NCBI GenBank assembly: GCA_937885015.1 | Contig: CALAAS010000048.1 | Coordinates: forward strand, 1 to 24,884 | Length of the DNA: 24,884 bases | Direction of reading: 5' to 3' | Source of the DNA: an uncultured Clostridium sp. | GTDB taxonomy: Bacteria > Bacillota > Clostridia > Lachnospirales > Lachnospiraceae | In this document: positions 8,105 through 15,995 of the stretch, piece after piece | How positions within the stretch are numbered: position 1 is the stretch's first letter | Layout of the letters: every line of letters starts with the position of its first letter | Program-made: the position numbers and the translations under genes | The notes under the pieces: model-generated | The model's database searches: none | What the model was told of the DNA's origin: nothing | What the model saw: only the letters and a program-made list of their open reading frames with translations

Positions 8105-8142
8105 GGTAATCAACCTCCGATTTTGTCTGTCTTTTCTTTTTA

Positions 8143-8427
8143 TTATGCAATCACTGCCAGAATGTCATTCTGTTTTACGATCACGTATTTCTCATCTTCC
8201 AGCTCCACTTCTGTTCCGGAATATTTAGAGTAGATAACCTGATCGCCCACCTTAACCTGCATCGTGATTTCCTTTCCATCTACCACTCCGCCTGGTCCAA
8301 CAGCTACAACCTCCGCCTGCTGCGGTTTCTCCTTTGCCTGACCCGGAAGCACAATACCGGACTTCGTAGTCTCCTCTGCTACCAGCTGCTTTAAAACGAC
8401 TCTGTCAAATAATGGTGCTAATTTCAT
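8143..8427 (-). CDS. groES: Co-chaperonin GroES (10 kDa)
   Basis: GroES is the heptameric lid of the GroEL chamber. The protein has 94 residues, with MKLAPLFDRVVLK at the start and the mobile loop ETTKSGIVLPGQAKEKPQ, which contacts GroEL. VGDQVIYSKYSGTEV and the C-terminal DILAVIA are typical. The ATG at 8427 is preferred over one 24 bp upstream because AAGGAGG lies just before it and the family starts here. It is the first gene of groES-groEL and is read from the promoter overlapping the CIRCE element, so HrcA should repress it and heat stress release it. Confidence 0.98.
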   Translation of the reverse strand: MKLAPLFDRVVLKQLVAEETTKSGIVLPGQAKEKPQQAEVVAVGPGGVVDGKEITMQVKVGDQVIYSKYSGTEVELEDEKYVIVKQNDILAVIA

Positions 8428-8502
8428 TACTGACTCCTCCTTACTGTCCATTTTGTATTTTGGTAATGACTGAATTAACGTTTCCTTTTATTTACAAATC
8501 AT

Positions 8503-8531
8503 GTTATATCACGTTCTGTTAGCAGAGTCAA
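8503..8531 (-). promoter_or_regulatory. groESL promoter
   Basis: On the minus strand TTGACT (8531-8526), a 17-bp spacer and TATAAC (8508-8503) make a near-consensus sigma-A promoter. Start of transcription is near 8496, giving a leader of about 70 nt. The -35 hexamer lies inside the CIRCE element. Confidence 0.8.
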
Positions 8532-8545
8532 GACTCGAGTGCTAA
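8519..8545. promoter_or_regulatory. CIRCE element (HrcA operator) with one imperfect arm
   Basis: On the minus strand TTAGCACTC (8545-8537) is the exact canonical left arm. After nine bases comes CTCTGCTAA, where the canonical arm is GAGTGCTAA, so three of nine bases differ, all on the inner side. The known family role is binding of HrcA, which would block the -35 box here. No hrcA gene lies in the window. Confidence 0.85.
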
Positions 8546-8673
8546 TTATTTATAAAAAAAATATAAACCCTGCTTTTTTCCCGTTTTTTTCACAAATTAT
8601 TCCGAAATAATCCCTTCCTTTTTTATAGAAATCGTATTACAATATGAATAATTACAGAAAGGAGTTTTCTATT

Positions 8674-9108
8674 ATGGCAAAAAAACACGTTGGACGCTTT
8701 GTTGCTCTGGCAGCCATCGCAGCTGCTGCTGCAGCCGGCGTTTCTTATTTCTTACAGTATAAGTCTTTCCACAAAGAACTGGACGAGGATTTCCACGATT
8801 TTGAAGATGATTTCGATGATTTTGAAGATACAGAAGAGGACACAGCCGCCGATACGCGCAACTATGTCTCTCTGACCCCCGATAAGAAGGATGTTTCTGA
8901 TAAAAAAGAAAAGGAAGACGAATCGGCAAAGGCCGATGGAGCAGACGAATCCTCCCTGACTTCTCCCGCTGCTGCAGCAGACAAAGACAGCCTCGCAGCA
9001 TCTGTCAAAGAGTCTGAGACAGAGACGGCCGGGAACCATGACAAAGAAAAATCCGACGATACACCTGTGCAGAATACCACCGTAACCGTTGAGGAAATCA
9101 CGGAATAA
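8674..9108 (+). CDS. Small membrane-anchored acidic protein, function unknown
   Basis: This 144-residue protein is not matched to a named family. Residues 1-8 are basic and residues 9-27 form one Ala-rich membrane helix (VALAAIAAAAAAGVSYFLQY), with no lipobox or clear cleavage site. From 34 to 56 the sequence is a repeated acidic Asp-Phe pattern (DFHDFEDDFDDFED). The rest is polar, disordered and rich in Asp, Glu, Ser and Lys. It resembles small YtxH-like or spacer-type membrane proteins only in general form. The start at 8674 is chosen because AGAAAGGAG lies 10 bases before it; an ATG at 8644 is upstream of that site. It is followed after 52 bp by the IclR gene on the same strand, so the two are probably cotranscribed. 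It is divergent from groES. Confidence 0.7.
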   Translation: MAKKHVGRFVALAAIAAAAAAGVSYFLQYKSFHKELDEDFHDFEDDFDDFEDTEEDTAADTRNYVSLTPDKKDVSDKKEKEDESAKADGADESSLTSPAAAADKDSLAASVKESETETAGNHDKEKSDDTPVQNTTVTVEEITE

Positions 9109-9160
9109 CAGCTCCCAGGCAGAAAAATAAAAAAAACATCTTAGGGGGAGGAATTTTTCC

Positions 9161-9925
9161 ATGATACAAAGCCTTCTGCGCTCTCTGGAGCTTTTGGAGC
9201 TTCTGAAAGAGACATCTCACAAGTATTCCATCGCGGAGCTTTCCGAGTCAACGGGACTTCCGCCCAGCACTGTACATCGCATTCTCCAGACCTTCTGTGA
9301 GAAAAAATACGTCATCCGGGATGAACACGCTCACACCTATCAGCTGGGCCCGGCTCTGATTTCTCTGGGCCGTTCAGCAGCCAATAATATCCGCATTCAG
9401 GATGCCGCTCTTCCGATTCTGCGCAACCTGTCTTACTGCACCAGAGAAGATTCCTATCTGGTCATTCAGGTCGGCGATAAGGGCCTGGTCCTTGACAAAG
9501 TGGATGGCCCCAACCACCTGAAGGTGGTGGAAGAATTCGGCTACGAGATGGATCTCCACTGTGGCGCGATCCGCAAAGTTCTTCTGGCTTATCAGGATGA
9601 CGACTATATTACCTATTATCTGGATAACCGTCTTGACCGTCCGGAAGCCTTTCCCCAGATCAGCCGCGGAGCCCTGGCTCTGGAGTTGAAAACCATTCGT
9701 GAAAAAGGCATTGCCGTCTCCCATGGCGAATATGTACACGATGCGGTGGGCATCGGCGCTCCGATTTTCGGCATAGACAGCCGTGTATCCGCCTCTGTAG
9801 GCATCATTGCCCCCTATTCCCGGATTGCAGATGATTTCCATCTGGAGCATCTGGAAGAACAGGTCAAGCACAGCGCCGCAGAGCTTTCCTATTATATGGG
9901 ACACACTTTTAAACAACATGACTGA
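9161..9925 (+). CDS. IclR-family transcriptional regulator
   Basis: This 254-residue protein has the usual IclR size and layout. Residues 1-60 form the winged helix, with SLLRSLELLELL, then the helix-turn-helix IAELSESTGLPPSTVHRILQTF. Residues about 75-250 form the effector-binding domain, with the hallmarks LHCGAIRKVLLAY (usual G.GKA.LA) and VSHGEYVHDAVGIGAPIF, and a late SASVGIIAPYSR. Such regulators bind small carboxylates or aromatic acids and act on short palindromes of the TGGAA...TTCCA type. GGGGGAGG stands before the ATG. It is cotranscribed with the small secreted protein gene 19 bp downstream. The glutaconate cluster ends 2.3 kb away in the opposite direction, and its leader carries an IclR-like palindrome, so it is a candidate regulator of glutamate fermentation; that link is inferred. 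Confidence 0.92.
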   Translation: MIQSLLRSLELLELLKETSHKYSIAELSESTGLPPSTVHRILQTFCEKKYVIRDEHAHTYQLGPALISLGRSAANNIRIQDAALPILRNLSYCTREDSYLVIQVGDKGLVLDKVDGPNHLKVVEEFGYEMDLHCGAIRKVLLAYQDDDYITYYLDNRLDRPEAFPQISRGALALELKTIREKGIAVSHGEYVHDAVGIGAPIFGIDSRVSASVGIIAPYSRIADDFHLEHLEEQVKHSAAELSYYMGHTFKQHD

Positions 9926-9944
9926 TCAACAAGGAGATTATACT

Positions 9945-10526
9945 ATGAAACATAAACGCATTGCATTGGCGCTTTTTGCTGGTGCCCTGTCCGCTGCCGC
10001 TGCATTTCCTTCTATGGCAGGCGTCTGGAAACACGGTGCAGAGCCCAATTCCTCCCGCTGGTGGTATGACAACGAGGACGGAACATGGCTGAGCAACGGC
10101 TGGTACTGGCTCGACGGCGATAAAAATGGTATTGCAGAATGCTATTATTTTGATGCAGAAGGCTGGCTTATTACCTCCTCCATCGTTGCACCAGGTGATT
10201 ATACGGTAAATGAAAACGGTGCCTGGACGGTGGACGGAATCATCCAGACGAAACAGGTTCCGATAGCCTCCCAACAGATCGATGACGATGAAAGCTGGGA
10301 AGATTTCCAGGCTGAAGATAAGGACGATGAGGATAGCACATCTTCCAAAAAGAAACCGTCTGCTCCCGATTTCTCCCAGGGTGACTCGGAGCGCGGTTCC
10401 GGCGGCGGCCCTGCAGATGAGGCAACCGAATCCGGCGGTGACGAAAAACCGCAGTACACGGAACCTCCCAAACAGAGTCCGGAAAGCGGCTACCACCATT
10501 CCAGCGTGAAAGACCTGGATCTTTAA
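9945..10526 (+). CDS. Secreted protein with cell-wall-binding-like repeat
   Basis: This 193-residue protein begins with a classical signal peptide (MKHKRIALALFAGALSAAAA, cleavage probably after SMA, near residue 25). Residues 27-80 are rich in Trp, Tyr and Gly (RWWYDNEDGTWLSNGWYWLDG, then CYYFDAEGWL). This is the pattern of choline-binding or glucan-binding CW repeats, about two units. Residues 85-100 are a weaker third unit (YTVNENGAWTVDG). From about 112 on the protein is acidic, Pro/Ser/Gly-rich and disordered. There is no enzyme domain, so it may dock on wall polymers or be a remnant of a larger protein. AAGGAG precedes the ATG. It follows the IclR gene by 19 bp, and a strong terminator follows. 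Confidence 0.75.
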   Translation: MKHKRIALALFAGALSAAAAFPSMAGVWKHGAEPNSSRWWYDNEDGTWLSNGWYWLDGDKNGIAECYYFDAEGWLITSSIVAPGDYTVNENGAWTVDGIIQTKQVPIASQQIDDDESWEDFQAEDKDDEDSTSSKKKPSAPDFSQGDSERGSGGGPADEATESGGDEKPQYTEPPKQSPESGYHHSSVKDLDL

Positions 10527-10571
10527 AACTTTTCACAACGACTTAGGACAGCGTGAAATCTGGCAGAAAAT

Positions 10572-10624
10572 AAAGAAGAGGATCTTCCAAACTGCAGTAT
10601 GACAGCCTGGATCCTCTTCTTTTT
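10572..10624. terminator. Bidirectional terminator between convergent genes
   Basis: A 13-bp perfect stem (10572-10584 with 10610-10622) has T-rich flanks on both strands, ending the plus-strand IclR operon and the minus-strand membrane protein gene. Confidence 0.88.
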
Positions 10625-10650
10625 GTTTTTGCAATATATTTCTGTAAAAA

Positions 10651-12072
10651 TCAGGAGGGATCATCAGTAGGGAAAAATTGCAGCGCATGCTGCACTGTTA
10701 TAAATGGCCCTCTATCCCAAAAATTCTTCATTCGATTTTCCATGGCTGTCAGAACCGGATACTGAATCCACCCTTTTCTGTAATGGGTATAATTCATCCA
10801 GCTGCTGATCAGATACCCTTCCTTCAATGCCCGAACCGGATATGCCACATATCCCCGACAGTTTTTTCCGTCTTTCGGCATGGAAAAAGTTCCAAATACA
10901 TCGCTGCTGGTCTGATTTCCCCAAAACATGGTATCCCGGGTCACTGTTTCACTGCCCAGCGTATAGTACGGGGACCAGTATACCGCTTCATCCCGGTCGC
11001 AAAGCACTCGCCCCGTAATCTCACCATCCAGACTCCAGCCTTCCGAAATATCCCGGTACACAGGCCAGATCTGCACCGATTCCGTTCCATAAAATCCCGG
11101 ATCCTCGACCCACAAAAAATGGTGAACGATCATCCAGTTCTCCGGATTCCCCGGTAACTGAACTCCGACGCTGGTACATCGCAGTGGTTTCTCTCCTTTT
11201 TCTTCCCCATAAGGACTGATCGACTCATCCGTCACCTGAACCTCCGCCCGTATGGCGCCCTTACAGGCCGCCAGATCTTCTGGCAGCAGATCCTGAAGTA
11301 CATATTCCGGAACTCCCAGCTGCAGAAGATAGATCTTAATTTCTTCTGCCATTTCCTGCTCCGCCGGCTTCAAAGAATTCCAGTTCATGGGATAGCTGCC
11401 CCCAAATAAATAACCCATCCCTCCACCGACGGCCACAGTCAGCGAGATCACCGTTACCAGCCTGCGATCTGAAATACGTTTCTTTTCCGGGCGCAGCGCA
11501 TACCCGGCCAGCTCGATGTTCTTCACGGTTCGACTGATCCCGCGAACTGTAAAAACGTATCCCAAAAGCATCACTCCGACGACAATGAGTCCCTGATACT
11601 CCCAGATTGCCAACAAATACATCAAGATATACCAGACAAAAAGCGCCCCGGCACTGTCCGCCCGGAAAGATGGATCCGTACTCTTTCCAACCAAATCCAA
11701 TCCTCGCCAGAAACACAATAACAGGAAAAAAAGAATGATTCTTCCCACAGCCGAGAATACAGAAAGAACTTCTGAAGCCTCCGTGCAGGATGGGAAAATA
11801 GTAGTATTCAGCATCACCATGAAAAAAACAACGCCAGTCCGCAGTACAGCCATAATCCAGGCGATTCGAAACCACCGATTTTCGCGACGCAGATCCCGAA
11901 AACCCAACAGAATCAGCATCGTTCCCACAGCTGGAAGAAGGTACTCCAAACGCCAGAACTGCAGTGTAATCACACAGAGTGTTATGCCGGTCAGCACCCG
12001 ATTCATTGCTTTTTTCCACATAGTCACTTCTTCTATTCCTGATTTTTCCACTGTTTTTTTCATATCATCCAT
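10651..12072 (-). CDS. Unrecognised membrane protein, seven helices plus outer domain
   Basis: I do not recognise this 473-residue protein. Seven hydrophobic segments can be seen, near residues 24-40, 43-59, 68-89, 106-123, 141-157, 160-176 and 204-222. The remaining 250 residues are soluble, with many Trp, Tyr and charged residues (for example WMIVHHFLWVEDPGFYG and SVQIWPVYRDI). With the N-terminus inside, this domain would lie outside the cell. No catalytic motif stands out. The region before the first helix is basic on balance. The ATG at 12072 is used although its GGAGG lies about 17 bases upstream; ATG at codon 4 or 18 is possible. It lies downstream of the hgdB terminator on the same strand and probably has its own promoter, so a link to glutamate fermentation is not shown. 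Confidence 0.65.
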   Translation of the reverse strand: MDDMKKTVEKSGIEEVTMWKKAMNRVLTGITLCVITLQFWRLEYLLPAVGTMLILLGFRDLRRENRWFRIAWIMAVLRTGVVFFMVMLNTTIFPSCTEASEVLSVFSAVGRIILFFLLLCFWRGLDLVGKSTDPSFRADSAGALFVWYILMYLLAIWEYQGLIVVGVMLLGYVFTVRGISRTVKNIELAGYALRPEKKRISDRRLVTVISLTVAVGGGMGYLFGGSYPMNWNSLKPAEQEMAEEIKIYLLQLGVPEYVLQDLLPEDLAACKGAIRAEVQVTDESISPYGEEKGEKPLRCTSVGVQLPGNPENWMIVHHFLWVEDPGFYGTESVQIWPVYRDISEGWSLDGEITGRVLCDRDEAVYWSPYYTLGSETVTRDTMFWGNQTSSDVFGTFSMPKDGKNCRGYVAYPVRALKEGYLISSWMNYTHYRKGWIQYPVLTAMENRMKNFWDRGPFITVQHALQFFPTDDPS

Positions 12073-12118
12073 ATTTAAACCGCTCTTCTCCTCCTCTCTT
12101 TTCCGGAATATTTTCTAT

Positions 12119-12141
12119 TGCGCAGGACATGCCCCCGCAAG
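12119..12141. repeat. Imperfect inverted repeat before the membrane protein gene
   Basis: On the plus strand TTGCGC and GCGCAA-like ends flank a GGACATGCCC centre. On the minus strand TTGCGG-17-TAGAAA overlaps it as a weak promoter candidate for the membrane protein gene. The stretch 12073-12228 holds nothing else but the hgdB terminator. Confidence 0.3.
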
Positions 12142-12169
12142 AAAGAAGCTCGTCCGTGAGTTTCTCCGC

Positions 12170-12211
12170 TGAAACAACAAACGGGAATCCGGCTGTTACA
12201 CCGAATTCCCG
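12170..12211 (-). terminator. Terminator of the glutaconate/hydroxyglutarate operon
   Basis: CGGGAAT (12182-12188) pairs with ATTCCCG (12205-12211), with an inner CGG/CCG after a mismatch. The minus strand then reads TTTGTTGTTT. It lies 18 bp after the hgdB stop. Confidence 0.75.
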
Positions 12212-12228
12212 CTTCGCGTCATATATTT

Positions 12229-13380
12229 TTATTTCTGCATCTCTAATACGTCTGCAAAAGCCTGAATAGCTGTGCTGGCCTGACCGAAGTCACGCATCTG
12301 CTGATCGATACCCAGTTTGATGTGGGGAACGCCTGCCTCATTTAATGCTTTCTTCAGGTACGGATACTCCATCTCCTCCGGATCGCAGAACTGCTGCATG
12401 AACAGTACCAGACCCTGAGCGCCGCTCTCTTTTACCAGGTTGGCAACGAACTCGCCGCGGCGGTTCTGCTCAGACTTGGGATCGTACAGAAGAACATCGT
12501 AATCCATGTTTGCAAACTGTTTTGCCAGAGCCATCATCGGATCTGCAATATCCTCCGGCACATCGGTGCGGAAGGAACGCGTCTCGTGAGCCACATCATC
12601 GGCTGCGATTGCAATATTGTTCTCCTCGAAGATCTCAAGCAGCTTCGGATTGTCACAGATGATACCGGAGGTAACAACCTTGGTCCCCTTCCAGTCACAG
12701 ACAGGAAGTGCCTTTAACTCTGCGTTGAGAGCTTCCAGTTTCTCATTGTATGCCGGTTTCTCCATAAAGAAGAATGCCTTCAGAACTGCGGAACGCTTGG
12801 TCGGCGTTACCACATCACAGTGCTCGCTGGCCAGTTTTACGAACTCACGGCGCAGTGCACGGCTCTTATTGTAAATCTTGATCGCCTCTTTGATGGCCTC
12901 ATCCGTGATCTTCTGACCGGAAACCTCTTCCAGATCAGCTTTTACGTGATTGTACTGATCTACACAGAACTGAAGACCAAAGTCCTCAAAACGGTTCTGC
13001 GGATGTGCCAGGAAGATAACTTTCATCTTCTCGCCCATGGATACACGGTAGTTCTGGCTCATGGGACGAAGTGTATCACAGATGGTTGGTGTGATAATAC
13101 CGTCCAGCTGGTCCATAGTACCGTCCAGCAGCATCTCCAGCGCCAGCTGAGCGATGGTGCAGTAGAAAGTCGCGCAGTACTCTTTGGCCCGGCTGATGGT
13201 CTTGTTGTTGGAACCCCAGATTCCCATGGGAACCATGCCAGCTGCGTAAACCAGCTCTTCCGGAGCGTAGTAAGGAAGTACACCGATGACCTTTTTGCCC
13301 TGAGCTTTATATTCAGCAAGCTGCTGCTTCGGAGTTGCAGCCTTTACTTTAAATTCATCTAATAATGCATTGATACTCAT
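12229..13380 (-). CDS. hgdB: (R)-2-hydroxyglutaryl-CoA dehydratase, beta subunit
   Basis: HgdB pairs with HgdA as the catalytic component that syn-eliminates water from (R)-2-hydroxyglutaryl-CoA to give (E)-glutaconyl-CoA through a ketyl radical. Each family subunit holds an iron-sulfur cluster. The 383-residue length fits the known beta subunits (about 379). Family marks are VIGVLPYYAPEELVYAAGMVPMG near the start, Cys69 and Cys74 in EYCATFYC, TICDTLRP with Cys101, and a late QQFCDPEEMEYP. The order of these cysteines fits a cluster-binding role, but I cannot assign ligands exactly. A two-base gap separates it from hgdA, so the subunits are translated together. It is the last gene of the operon, followed by a terminator. 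Confidence 0.95.
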   Translation of the reverse strand: MSINALLDEFKVKAATPKQQLAEYKAQGKKVIGVLPYYAPEELVYAAGMVPMGIWGSNNKTISRAKEYCATFYCTIAQLALEMLLDGTMDQLDGIITPTICDTLRPMSQNYRVSMGEKMKVIFLAHPQNRFEDFGLQFCVDQYNHVKADLEEVSGQKITDEAIKEAIKIYNKSRALRREFVKLASEHCDVVTPTKRSAVLKAFFFMEKPAYNEKLEALNAELKALPVCDWKGTKVVTSGIICDNPKLLEIFEENNIAIAADDVAHETRSFRTDVPEDIADPMMALAKQFANMDYDVLLYDPKSEQNRRGEFVANLVKESGAQGLVLFMQQFCDPEEMEYPYLKKALNEAGVPHIKLGIDQQMRDFGQASTAIQAFADVLEMQK

Positions 13381-13382
13381 CG

Positions 13383-14822
13383 TTATTTAGCCTCCTTTGC
13401 CTGCTTATTTGCTTCCATTGCCTCCACAAGACCCTGTACGCGAGTCTCGTACTGAGCGGCATTGAAGTTACGCGGGTCAGCCTGGTCGCCGTCGAAGCCT
13501 GCGCACGGAATACCCAGATCCTCGGTAAAGCGGCGCTGCATCTCTGCCATATATCCAGACCACGGCTTGCAGCTTCTGTTGTAATGAACCAGAACGCCGT
13601 CTACCTTATTGTCACGGCAGATGCCCTCACGCCAGTCAACACCCTGCTCAATGCAGACGGAGTTCGGAGCCTTGTAATATGCACGGGCCATCTCATCCAT
13701 GTTATTATATACGAAACCGAATGCCGGAGCATAAACAACGGCCGTAACGTTTACACCGTTTGCCTTCAGAGGCTTGAACAGAGCCGGCAGCTTCGGCCAG
13801 CAGGGGATACCCTCGAACATAACACGATATTTCTCCGGGAACGGAGTCGTGGTCTCACCCTTCTTGATGGTCTCTTCCAGATCTTCTGCCAGAAGCTCAA
13901 ATGCCTCAGCAGCCTCCACACGGGCACGGGCCGTTACGACGTCAGCCATGTGGTTGAACAGATCGAATCCACTGTAGGGAGCCGGTTTGTACTGCAGATA
14001 ATCACAAACCTTTAACCATGCCTTTGCGGTACGGTTTGCATTCTCACATGCATGCTCAAATTTCTTCTCATCAAATTTCTTGCCAGTCAGCTCTTCCAGC
14101 TGTTTGATTGCCTTGTCAAACTGAGCACGAACGTATTTTACATTCTCATCGTGAACATCAACGGTATTATTGTAGGGGATATCTACCATAATCAGCGGAA
14201 CATTGCACATACGTGCGATATTCTCATACCATTTTGTCATACAGTTGCAGATGTTGTTGCAGCAAAGTACGAAATCCGGCTGCGGAATCCGCATCTGACG
14301 GATCGGAGAGATTGCCTCAAGACGTCTCTCTTTCTCCGGGCCGTCCGGGAGCTTCTCAATCTCCAGAAGGTTATCCAGCTGCAGATAAGGAGTCTGTGTC
14401 TTCGGATCTTTTTTCGGTTTTCCGTCTTCGCCCATCACTACATTACCATCAGCATCCTTTAAAGGTTTTCCAGTGCTGGGATCGATGATGTACTCACCCG
14501 TTTCCGGGTCATACTTACGGGATACACGCACGCCGGCTGCATATGCAAGGCTGATTCGGGCATATCCACAGATATCGTTGTCATAACCAAGATCCTCAGC
14601 TGCCTGACACATCAGCTCACCGTAACGGTTTGCCGCGATACCAGCTGCCTGGTTCTCCGGATACATAACATTTAAGTCAAATGCTGCTGCAAGCTCACAG
14701 GGGAACTTGGAAGAGGACCAGCCTACTAACTCGCCTCTTGCTTTAGCCTCGCGCGCATCTTTGTGGACGTCATCAACGACCTTACGAAGCGCAAGAACGC
14801 CAGGACTAACTTGTTTTGCCAT
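13383..14822 (-). CDS. hgdA: (R)-2-hydroxyglutaryl-CoA dehydratase, alpha subunit
   Basis: HgdA receives the activated electron from HgdC and carries, with HgdB, the substrate site and [4Fe-4S] cluster. It has 479 residues, as expected (about 477). Marks include WSSSKFPCELAAAFDLNVMYPEN, ANRYGELMCQAAEDLG, and the cysteine-rich VLCCNNICNCMTKWYEN (Cys187, Cys188, Cys192, Cys194). YNRSCKPWSGYM occurs later. Residues about 103-148 form a hydrophilic, Asp/Gly/Lys-rich segment (DPETGEYIIDPSTGKPLKDA and the following part). This looks like a surface insert not found in the shorter dehydratases of the family, such as the hydroxyisocaproyl type; that comparison is from memory. The gene lies 41 bp after hgdC and two bases before hgdB. 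Confidence 0.96.
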   Translation of the reverse strand: MAKQVSPGVLALRKVVDDVHKDAREAKARGELVGWSSSKFPCELAAAFDLNVMYPENQAAGIAANRYGELMCQAAEDLGYDNDICGYARISLAYAAGVRVSRKYDPETGEYIIDPSTGKPLKDADGNVVMGEDGKPKKDPKTQTPYLQLDNLLEIEKLPDGPEKERRLEAISPIRQMRIPQPDFVLCCNNICNCMTKWYENIARMCNVPLIMVDIPYNNTVDVHDENVKYVRAQFDKAIKQLEELTGKKFDEKKFEHACENANRTAKAWLKVCDYLQYKPAPYSGFDLFNHMADVVTARARVEAAEAFELLAEDLEETIKKGETTTPFPEKYRVMFEGIPCWPKLPALFKPLKANGVNVTAVVYAPAFGFVYNNMDEMARAYYKAPNSVCIEQGVDWREGICRDNKVDGVLVHYNRSCKPWSGYMAEMQRRFTEDLGIPCAGFDGDQADPRNFNAAQYETRVQGLVEAMEANKQAKEAK

Positions 14823-14863
14823 AATAATTATCCTCCATTCTTTATTTGATTTATCTGTTTCCT

Positions 14864-15658
14864 TTATTTACGGCGGCTGGCAGCCTGCCATGCAAGCAGG
14901 GCAGCGCCCAATGCGCCGTTATACTGTGTCAGGGGAGATGTCTTGATCGGACATCCCAGCTCTTCCTGCAGCGCCTTCACGATGCCGGTGTTCTGAGCCA
15001 CTCCGCCTGTCATGACCACATCCGGCACAACGCCAATGCGGTGGGCGAGTCCTGTCACACGATGTGCCACCGAACGGTGGATTCCGTCGATGATATCACA
15101 TTTGTCAGTTCCCATGGAAAGCTGGCTGATAACCTCGCTCTCCGCAAATACCGTACAGGTAGAACTGATGCCTACCTTTTTCTTCGACATCGCGCCGAGA
15201 CGTCCCAGATCCTCAACCTTTACCTCCAGAACGCGGGCCATTACATCAAGGAAACGGCCGGTTCCGGCAGCACACTTATCGTTCATCTGGAAATTTGTCA
15301 TAGCGCCATTGTCGATGTGCAGAACCTTCACATCCTGTCCGCCGATATCGATAACCGTGTGTACATTGGGAAATAAAAAGGAAGCTCCCTTGGCATGGCA
15401 GGAAAGCTCGCTCATCTGCTTGTCGGCTATCCCGTCCATCAGAGACGTCCGGCCGTAACCGGTCGCCAGCGTATAGGTAATGTCTTCCTTTTTTAAGCCT
15501 GCTGCTTCCAGAACGGCATCAATGGCACGCTGCGGTCCGCTGGTGCCTGCGCCGACATCGATCAGCGATTTGCCCACGATCTCCTGGCCATCCTTCAGGA
15601 TGATACACTTGGAAGCCGTAGAGCCAACGTCGATACCCATAGTGTAAATTGCGCTCAT
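14864..15658 (-). CDS. hgdC: Activator of 2-hydroxyglutaryl-CoA dehydratase (component A)
   Basis: HgdC is a homodimeric ATPase of the ASKHA (actin/Hsp70/hexokinase) fold. It holds one [4Fe-4S] cluster between its two subunits and uses ATP to fire a low-potential electron into HgdAB. The 264-residue length is typical. The phosphate-1 motif is GIDVGSTASKCIIL near residues 8-21, phosphate-2 is VIDIGGQDVKVL near 102-113, and the late adenosine motif is VVMTGGVAQNTGI. Cys129 in DKCAAGTGRF and Cys168 in SSTCTVFAESEV match the two conserved cluster ligands of the family (Cys127 and Cys166 in the Acidaminococcus protein). The gene is preceded by a 337-bp gap with a candidate promoter, so it may start its own hgdCAB transcript. 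Confidence 0.97.
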   Translation of the reverse strand: MSAIYTMGIDVGSTASKCIILKDGQEIVGKSLIDVGAGTSGPQRAIDAVLEAAGLKKEDITYTLATGYGRTSLMDGIADKQMSELSCHAKGASFLFPNVHTVIDIGGQDVKVLHIDNGAMTNFQMNDKCAAGTGRFLDVMARVLEVKVEDLGRLGAMSKKKVGISSTCTVFAESEVISQLSMGTDKCDIIDGIHRSVAHRVTGLAHRIGVVPDVVMTGGVAQNTGIVKALQEELGCPIKTSPLTQYNGALGAALLAWQAASRRK

Positions 15659-15995
15659 TGTATCTTTTTTCCTTTCAAAATAGGGTGCAGAATTCTCTTT
15701 TTATTGCAAAACACCGCCTATGGCAGTGATTCTTTGCCTACGCCACCATGATACCACAAATTCAAACAAAAGTCGCTGGAAAATGAAGAAAATACTATAA
15801 AATTATTTGTAAAACAGTTATAAGAGCGCGTTTATCCGTCTGGACATACAGATAAATCGAGCAAAGGTTCCAGCTTCCTCTGCTCGATTCTCTGTAAAGC
15901 CTGTGGCTTTCACACTATCACTATCACACTATCAACTGTTTATTTACGTGGTATCATCAAATTATTTTTAAATGTTTTTTGTACGTACTCTGTAC
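15659..15995. other. 337-bp intergenic region inside the cluster (gcdA-hgdC)
   Basis: No gene is visible. It holds a hairpin at 15855-15889 (9-bp stem, extended by ACAGA/TCTGT at 15848-15852 and 15891-15895), a small AAAGCC-TGT-GGCTTT hairpin at 15896-15910, and overlapping copies of CACTATCA at 15913-15934. Near hgdC there is an extended -10 (TGG TATCAT on the minus strand, 15756-15748) with no good -35. Other gaps in the cluster are 2-113 bp. Confidence 0.7.
15748..15756 (-). promoter_or_regulatory. Candidate extended -10 promoter for hgdC
   Basis: TGGTATCAT on the minus strand has a TGn extension and four or five matches to TATAAT. No clear -35 hexamer is present. Transcription would start near 15741, about 80 nt before the hgdC ATG. 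Confidence 0.4.

Noticed and set aside
6848..8233. 461-codon open frame antisense to groEL
   Set aside because: It covers highly conserved groEL codons, has no ribosome site, and the translation is rich in Cys, His and Leu without domain features. It is a shadow of groEL codon use.
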